Shown here: positions 58,641 to 64,000 of the stretch, one piece after another
How positions within the stretch are numbered: the stretch's first letter is position 1
Layout: each line of letters opens with the position of its first letter
Assembly: GCA_029582165.1 (NCBI GenBank)
Contig: CM055889.1
Coordinates: 28,698,927 to 28,762,926 of the forward strand
Reading direction: 5' to 3'
From: Portulaca oleracea
Taxonomy: Eukaryota; Streptophyta; Magnoliopsida; Caryophyllales; Portulacaceae
Length of the DNA: 64,000 bases
Position numbers and translations under genes: made by a program
The notes under the pieces: generated by a model
Database searches by the model: none
Seen by the model: the letters and a program-made list of their open reading frames with translations, nothing else
What the model was told of the DNA's origin: nothing

Positions 58641-60259
58641 AGTTAATTTCTATTTTTGTCTTAGTTAGTTTCTTTTTCATGTTTTTAATCTCGCATGTGG
58701 ATCTTACGAGCTCTGGTTGTTTTTGCTTGATTATCCTAACCCTTTGCTTGATTTTCTTGGATCGTGGATTGAGAGTTTTCTATTTGAAGATCTCGAGGTA
58801 ATATCTCTCCGCTCTTCTCTTTTTGAGATGAATATCCTATGATCCGTTTACATGCTTGGTTTTTCTTTTGGTGGCGAGCCACTAGTATGTGCTTGTTGGG
58901 TTTATCTTATTGTTGGAGCCGTGTGGGCTCGGGTCGTCACCACTTGCTTGCTAGTTGTTTTTGCTTTTTTTTTTTTTAGTTCTCTACCCTTCATGTGACA
59001 CCCTTCCCACAATGAGCACATTATGGCGTTTTAAGTGTTGGGGGGGAGGGGAGTTATATCTGTTCATGGGTAGATCACCTAGCACTTTTCTTTTTGTTCT
59101 TTTTAGGCTAAAATTTGAAAATTTTTTGTGAAAAGAGAAAAGAAAAAGGAGAAAAGTTGTGAAAAACCCTAAAATTTTCCGTTTTTCTTTAGTTTCTTCC
59201 TTGTTTTTAGAATCCCGTAGCCAATAGCTCGAAGTTGTTGTTAATCTTCTTAGAAGAAGCCGGTAGGAGCGTTGTAGGCCCTAGTCCGGGTGTTGCCTTG
59301 ACTCATCTAATTAGATTCCCTTCGTCGATTGCAAAATGAGGTTCTTGTTTTTTTTCACTTCCTTTTTGAAACAGTGAGACCATAGTTTTTCACCCTCGAG
59401 CTTGTTGAAAAAGTGAAGCTTAATTAAAAAGAATTAATTGGTTTTGTGTCGGTCGAATCTGGCATTAACCAGCATAAAGTTAGTCGACCTACATGGTACT
59501 GGTAATGGCGGCACGGCGCTATTACCCCTTAAACCTCCATCGTTCGTGATGATGAGGCGTATGTAAAAGCCTGTATTGGCAGGGTAAACCCCGTTATGGG
59601 TCGTTCAACGCCCGAAAAGCAAACGCCGACTTTAAGCTAATTCGAAAATGTTGGGTCTTAAATTCTAAAACCCAACCCAAAAGAAAGTTAAGTTCTAATA
59701 AAGTGAGGAGCCTTTCCTTGCATCTCCTGCGGCCCTCACCAAGCCAAGGGTGACCCAATGCGGGGGAGGACGACTCTTTGCTAATCTTGTTCGCTTTGAA
59801 ACGAGCTCAGGTGGTGATTTTTGCTATGGATCAATCGGGATCATCAAGGATACACAAGCACTTGCGCACAAAGGACCTTGTCTTGTAGGAAGCGTTTGGG
59901 AGTCAAAAATCTAAAAGATTGGCAATGCTTTGGATTAGGTGTCCTTGATATGCTCGTATCCGCTCCTTTTTGTTGATTAGCCTTGATTTCTTCTAGTTGA
60001 TTGCATGATTCTATTAACAAGCTAGTTCTTTCTTTCTTTTTCGAGTTTGTTTTGGTTTTTCACCTCTTCTCTCTCCTTTTTCCTTTTCCTTTGGCTTTTG
60101 TGGGTAGAGTCGCTACAAACCCTCACGAGACCACCTCGTCCACCTGGGCTACCGGGCGGTTTAAAGGGCTTGGTGCATACGCTAAATGCACGACAGCGGA
60201 GTTGGTGTTTAGTTTTTCTTTTGTTTTTGTTTTGTTTTGCTAGGGACGAGCAAAAGTTT
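58641..60259 (+). mobile_element. Long 3' non-coding region of the Athila-like element
   Basis: T-rich and G-rich non-coding DNA between the pol remnant and the 3' LTR. A GGGGGGGAGGGGAG run at 59,041-59,054 resembles a second polypurine tract. I see no envelope-like frame; short open frames here are T-rich and lack any motif I recognise. Confidence 0.5.
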
Positions 60260-60273
60260 AAATGTGGGGGGAG
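60260..60273 (+). other. Polypurine tract before the 3' LTR
   Basis: AAATGTGGGGGGAG directly precedes TGTTTAGCCCC. This is the plus-strand priming site expected at the 3' LTR boundary. Confidence 0.75.
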
Positions 60274-60473
60274 TGTTTAGCCCCAATATTGGGCCTAAAT
60301 AACGCCTTTTTACTTGCTCTTTTGGCTCGTTTCTGAGTCGTTTCCTTCGTTTTTACTTGTGTTTTAGTTGTTTCGTAGGTTTTCGCGCTTTTGGAGCAAA
60401 TGCATGAAAAACGATCTAAATTGAGGCTTTTTAGGGAATCCCGAGCGATTTCCAGAGCCTAAGCCGAGCCGAA
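60274..60473 (+). mobile_element. 3' LTR of Athila-like element, first 200 bp
   Basis: TGTTTAGCCCCAATATTGGG to AAGCCGAGCCGAA, matching 54,056-54,260 of the 5' LTR with scattered substitutions. It stops where a second LTR starts at 60,474. Confidence 0.8.
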
Positions 60474-61238
60474 TGTTTAGACCCAATTTTGTGTCTAAAT
60501 AGCGCCTTAATTCCTAAGCTTTTAGCTCGTTTCGTGTTCTAATTTCATAACTTTTAATACGTTTTTAGTTATTTTGTAGATTTTGGAGTTTTTACTCAAA
60601 ACGTGGTAAAAAGGGCCATTTTAGAGCATTTTTGGTGATTTCCCGAGCCGACCGGACAGAGAGTCGAGGCGGAGTTGACCCGGGACCATTTTCCCTGCCT
60701 TTGGTGTCAATTAGTGAGGTAACACCCACTACGATCCTCGTAGCAGGCGTTACATGCCTTGGAAAGAAGGAAGGGACAAGAGGTAGGAAGTCAGAGGTAG
60801 CCCCCGCCACGCTAATGGTGACACCCGCTACTCAGGGCTGGCCGAGCAAGACCGCACCTGCGGTATTGGGGACCGTACCTACGGTCTCTTGAAGATAAAA
60901 AATCGCCAAAGCAACTCTTCGCTGAGACAGCAGGTACACCGCACCTACGGTGTCCCAAGACCGTACCTACGGTCTCTCGAAGGAAAAAATCGCCATGGAG
61001 ATTTCGCTGGACAGAACGAGACCGTAGCTACGGTCTCATAGACCGTGCCCGCGGTCTCCCTATGTCCTGCACGTAATTTCGGCCTTTTGTGCTGCGTTTT
61101 GGGGAGTTTTTATGCTTTGTATAAATAGACCCCTTTGCTATGTTTTGAGGGATATCTAGAGAGACTAGTGGAGAGAGACTTAGACATTTTCCAACCTTGT
61201 AATTACTGGATTTTAGAGAGAGATTAGTGAGAGATTAA
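60474..61238 (+). mobile_element. Nested Athila-type LTR (second family member), truncated
   Basis: TGTTTAGACCCAATTTTGTG ... GTGAGAGATTAATC. It shares the layout of the first LTR: a palindrome-rich GC part (60,720-61,070), a TATAAATA box at 61,121 and GAGAGAGATTAGTGAGAG near the end. It breaks off at 61,238, where minus-strand gag begins. It contains CCGTACCTACGG and CCGTAGCTACGG palindromes. Confidence 0.7.
61121..61129 (+). promoter_or_regulatory. TATA box in the nested Athila LTR
   Basis: TGTATAAATAGACCCC, preceded by GC-rich palindromes and followed by an AT-rich region with GAGAGA motifs. Confidence 0.55.
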
Positions 61239-62170
61239 TCTGTCAATGTTGCGTCTTTGGTTGCCAACATAGTTGACATGCTGAGTTAGGTCTTCATTGA
61301 CTATTCCTAAGGGACAAGCTGCGGTGACGTGTTTGGTTGATTGACAAGAAGCACATGGTAAAGGAGGGGTCGCACGCAAATTTAAATGGTCCATTTTCTA
61401 GATTAAAGTATCAAGCTTAGAAGATAATAAAGAAATTTCATCAACTTCTAGCTTACCTTTCGCTCTATAGCGGGGTTTAGACCATTGGTATTTGTTAATC
61501 ACCATTTGCTCGACCAGACTTGTAAGTCGGGGCACAGTTTTGCTCATGAGATCGCCTCCGGCCGCTGAAAGGATGCTTCCTCTAGCCGATTCGCTCGCTC
61601 CGTTGTAGAATGACTGGATTGGAACCCACAGCTCAAATCCATGCTGATGACATTGATGAAGGAGGTCTTTAACTCTTTCCCAAGCTTCGTAGAATGATTC
61701 GTCAAGCTCTTGGGCGAACGTCAAGATCTGATTTCTCAGACTAGTCAGCTTGCTGGGAGGGAAATATTTTGCCAAGAACATGCTAGCGAGCTGATCGAAT
61801 GTGGTGATTTAATTAGGTGGCAGCGAGTCGAGCCACTCCTATGTTTTTCCTTCTAGGGAGAACGGAAATAGCCTCAGTTTGATTGCGTCCTCCGAAACAT
61901 TTTTTAGTTTGAATATGTCACAGGTTTTGGACACCAAGTTGATCAGAGATTGTCGTAGTTCGAAGTCGTTCGCTGCAACAACAGGTACTACGACGGCGGA
62001 CTGAGGCTAGTGACATTGGGTGTCACATACTGTCCCAGTGTTCGCTGTGGGTCGGCCATCTCTTCTCTACTTCTAGCTTCCTCTTCTTCTTGCTTTTCTT
62101 TTTCCATCCTTTGCTTCTTGCTTCTTTCTCGCAGAGTGCGTTCGATCTCAGGGTCGAATTCGTACGAGAA
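61239..62170 (-). pseudogene. Athila-like gag, minus orientation
   Basis: Read from 62,170 leftward: FDPEIERTLRERSKKQ, a glutamate-rich stretch, then MADPQRTLGQYVTPN (ATG at 62,059) and, after a stop, ANDFELRQSLINLV, AIKLRLFPFSLEGKT, and (61,781-61,398) FLAKYFPPSKLTSLRNQI, SFYEAWERVKDLL and FYNGASE. These are Athila gag core motifs. Past a TAG at 61,398-61,400 the same frame continues to a zinc knuckle CASCQSTKHVTAAC and HVNYVGNQRR. The frame is broken by at least three stops (after TLGQYVTPNVTSLS, in the EGKT/EWLD region and in LPPN/ITTF) and lacks part of the segment after QSLINLV. It is cut off at 61,239. Confidence 0.8.
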
Positions 62171-62306
62171 ATCCTTTTACATAAACCTGGAAAAGAACAA
62201 AAACAAGAACACCAAGCGTAATAAAAAATGGTAATAAAAAGAAAATAAAGAATAAATAACCTAGTCAACCAGAGTGCTTTCATTTAATGGCAGCTGGGGA
62301 AACAAG

Positions 62307-62324
62307 TCCCAGACAAAGGCTCCA
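62307..62324 (-). other. Degenerate Athila primer-binding site, minus strand
   Basis: Minus strand reads TGGAGCCTTTGTCTGGGA, against the usual TGGCGCCGTTGCCGGGGA. It lies six bases from the LTR end (...CTATCA, AGTTTT, TGG). Confidence 0.6.
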
Positions 62325-62330
62325 AAAACT

Positions 62331-63641
62331 TGATAGGTTTGCTTCGCAAGTGTATGGGTGCAATGTAGTATCAAAGACGTCTCTCATGGACTTGTTCAAC
62401 TACGCACTAAACTAGTTCACTACAAAGGATGTTAGGTCGGCCAAATTATTGTAATTAAAGCAAGGAAAAATATAAACTTTAGAAATTCTACCAGATGGTA
62501 AGGGAGTCTAGGGGAGTCAACTCTAGTTAATCAACCAATTAAGAAGCAATTCCAATGTGAAGTGGTGTTAGGATTATAGGGGTCTATAATCTTTCTAAGG
62601 CCTATCACAACAATCTTTTGATCCGGGGTGAGTTACACTGATTAAACTAAGCACCTATTTTTATGGCTATTTAATTCAATCAAAGATAAGCACAGATTAT
62701 AACATGACCTTAAGTAAGAACCCATTATTGTTAATTGTGTTCTACGCCTATTCAATCTTCGTCTATCCAATTGATAATAACAATCTTTTGATCCGATATT
62801 AAGAATCTAAACCAAGTAAAAGGTGATCAATCAATTACTATGACATACTTAATACGAAGATTAAACGATTAAATTGAACTTCACACTGAAATCGTATTCA
62901 TAATCAGTCAAAGACATCGAGTTTATCCCCTAATTAAAGGAATTTACCCACGCATGATAATAGAAATAAACAAGATAAAAACTGAATTCAAATTTTAAAA
63001 CATAATGTAAATAGAAAACAACTGAGTATCCAATGCGGTGAATTTGATCTCTTCGTATCACTCGATTCGATCTCCTTCTCCTCTTTAATTGCTCTTAAGA
63101 ATCTCCAGAATATTATTAAAGCACTCTCTAAAAACTAAAACTAAGTCTAAGAAAAACTATAAAAGTAATAGTAAGAACAAGCTGTGTATTTATCGTCTCC
63201 CTTTCGACAGTAAGCTCAAGGTCTTTTATAGACCGACATTAGGACACCAGGCGCTGGCAGTGGGTTTGGAGGCGCTGGCCACGTCTGGTGCCTCCGCCTT
63301 GTTTTTCGAGGAAAAACGCTGGCTTAACTTCTCTTCTCCTAGGTAGTGTTTAGCGATTTACACACTATGGGGAGCTTCTGCCTTAGGCGCGGGCAGCGTC
63401 TGGCTTGTCCGGCAATTTTTGGGCTGGGCCTCGTGCAGGTGGGCTGTCTTCTTCTTCTTTCCTTCTCTTCTTCTATTCTTTTTCTTATTTATTCCATTTT
63501 TCTTCCCTTTCTCTTCATTTCTCAACACTTTAAAGTGGAATTTCTTTCAACCCTGCAAAATATACCAGTCTCCAAAACCAAGTGAAGAAATCACATAATT
63601 CGGTATAAAATTGCAGTATTTAAGTCAATAATTAGTCAACA
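62331..63641 (-). mobile_element. Athila-like LTR, minus orientation, about 1.31 kb
   Basis: Minus strand TGTTGACTAATTATTGAC ... GCAAACCTATCA. It has a TATAAAA box at 63,224-63,230, GC-rich GGCGC motifs upstream (63,245-63,430) and a long AT-rich downstream part. Its 3' end plus the spacer AGTTTT matches the junction box of the left-hand array units in order and spacing, as does the general layout. Confidence 0.6.
63224..63230 (-). promoter_or_regulatory. TATA box of the minus-strand LTR
   Basis: Minus strand GGTCTATAAAAGACC, itself a small palindrome, downstream of GC-rich DNA. Confidence 0.55.
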
Positions 63642-63685
63642 TATATAGGTTAGAGTCGTAATAAATACTATGAAATACACACTTA

Positions 63686-64000
63686 TCATATGATAGATAT
63701 AATGTGATGACACATGATACCTTGTAGATCAAAGAATGGGCATTCGATCGTCGCATCATGTGTGATTCGGTCGTACACAACCTGCTAGACCTTTTTGGAT
63801 TTCAGCTCACGCACTTCACATATGACACATCCGTCTGCATGCATGGGGCCCCGCTGCTCCATTTCATACAACGCAAGCTTTAGATTCTCCTGGAAAACAT
63901 AGAAGGTTGTGTGTGTATATACCTGCCTAGCACGGTCCTCGTCGAGCTCAGTTTTCAAGACAGGGACAGATGTTAGAGTCTTATTCTTCGTCTCCTTCTC
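63686..64000 (-). pseudogene. FAR1-like (FHY3/FAR1 family) fragment, partial
   Basis: From the window edge one minus-strand frame runs 71 codons to a TAG (63,785-63,787) and continues in the same frame for 32 codons to TGA at 63,686. The first part has PVLKTELDEDRAR and YTHTTFYVFQ, like the segment before the SWIM domain of FAR1-type proteins, which derive from MULE transposases. The part after the stop has DATIECPFFDLQGIMCHHII, resembling a SWIM zinc finger with one cysteine missing. A frame kept across the stop suggests a recent nonsense change, or a splice form not visible here. It could be a host FAR1-related gene or a MULE transposase remnant; the rest lies outside the window. Confidence 0.5.

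Noticed and set aside
60001..60280. Possible envelope-like frame in the 3' part of the Athila-like element
   Set aside because: Short, phenylalanine-rich from a T-rich stretch, with no signal or fusion-like segment that could be defended.

Overview
The window is plant nuclear DNA made almost entirely of transposable elements and LTR-derived repeats. The evidence is plant-type Ty3/gypsy gag and protease remnants (Athila-like and Tat/Ogre-like), a plant L1-type LINE with the usual ORF1/ORF2 pair, a CACTA end, a hAT-type MITE, (TAA)n and (TA)n tracts, and a short plastid rbcL fragment. An angiosperm, probably a dicot, is likely; I cannot name the species. No intact host gene is visible. The only host-like coding trace is a FAR1-like fragment running off the right edge on the minus strand.

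Layout. (1) 1-29,858: a tandem array of 13 complete and two damaged units of 1.6-2.9 kb. Each unit has a core of about 1.43-1.50 kb plus a block of degenerate 62-70 bp minisatellite repeats of variable length. On the minus strand the core reads like an Athila-type LTR, and each unit carries a junction motif that recurs beside the primer site of a separate element at 62.3 kb. The array shows three levels of repetition: minisatellite, unit, and a 6.43-kb three-unit duplication (about 5,300-11,731 and 11,732-18,142). Two younger unit duplications lie at 18.5-22.9 kb and 23.5-27.5 kb. One left-hand unit contains a 141-bp insertion with a decayed rbcL piece. (2) 29,859-31,588: unassigned AT-rich DNA and a minus-strand copia-like LTR. 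(3) 31,589-40,291: Tat/Ogre-like element I (5' LTR, primer site, repeat-rich leader, broken gag, purine-rich tail). Its gag is split at a GAAAA target duplication by a 3.2-kb LTR-element remnant full of trinucleotide tracts. (4) 40,292-45,424: a CACTA-like end, then a nearly full-length LINE flanked by (TA)n on both sides. (5) 45,425-54,055: Tat/Ogre-like element II, a relative of element I, with a 515-bp hAT-type MITE in its leader and only the middle of a 3' LTR. (6) 54,056-60,473: an Athila-like element with primer site, gag and protease remnants, no reverse transcriptase or integrase, and a 3' LTR interrupted by another Athila-type LTR (60,474-61,238). (7) 61,239-63,641: an Athila-like element in minus orientation (gag, primer site, LTR). 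(8) 63,686-64,000: the FAR1-like fragment.

The nesting gives an order of events: Tat I, then the CACTA; the LINE and Tat II went in later beside or inside the CACTA remnant, then the MITE and the Athila element entered Tat II, then the second Athila LTR. Both Tat elements keep gag but have purine-tract modules where pol would lie, so they look like gag-only non-autonomous elements. The most unusual structure is the hierarchical LTR-derived array on the left.

All lineage names come from motif recognition by eye; no database search or alignment was run.
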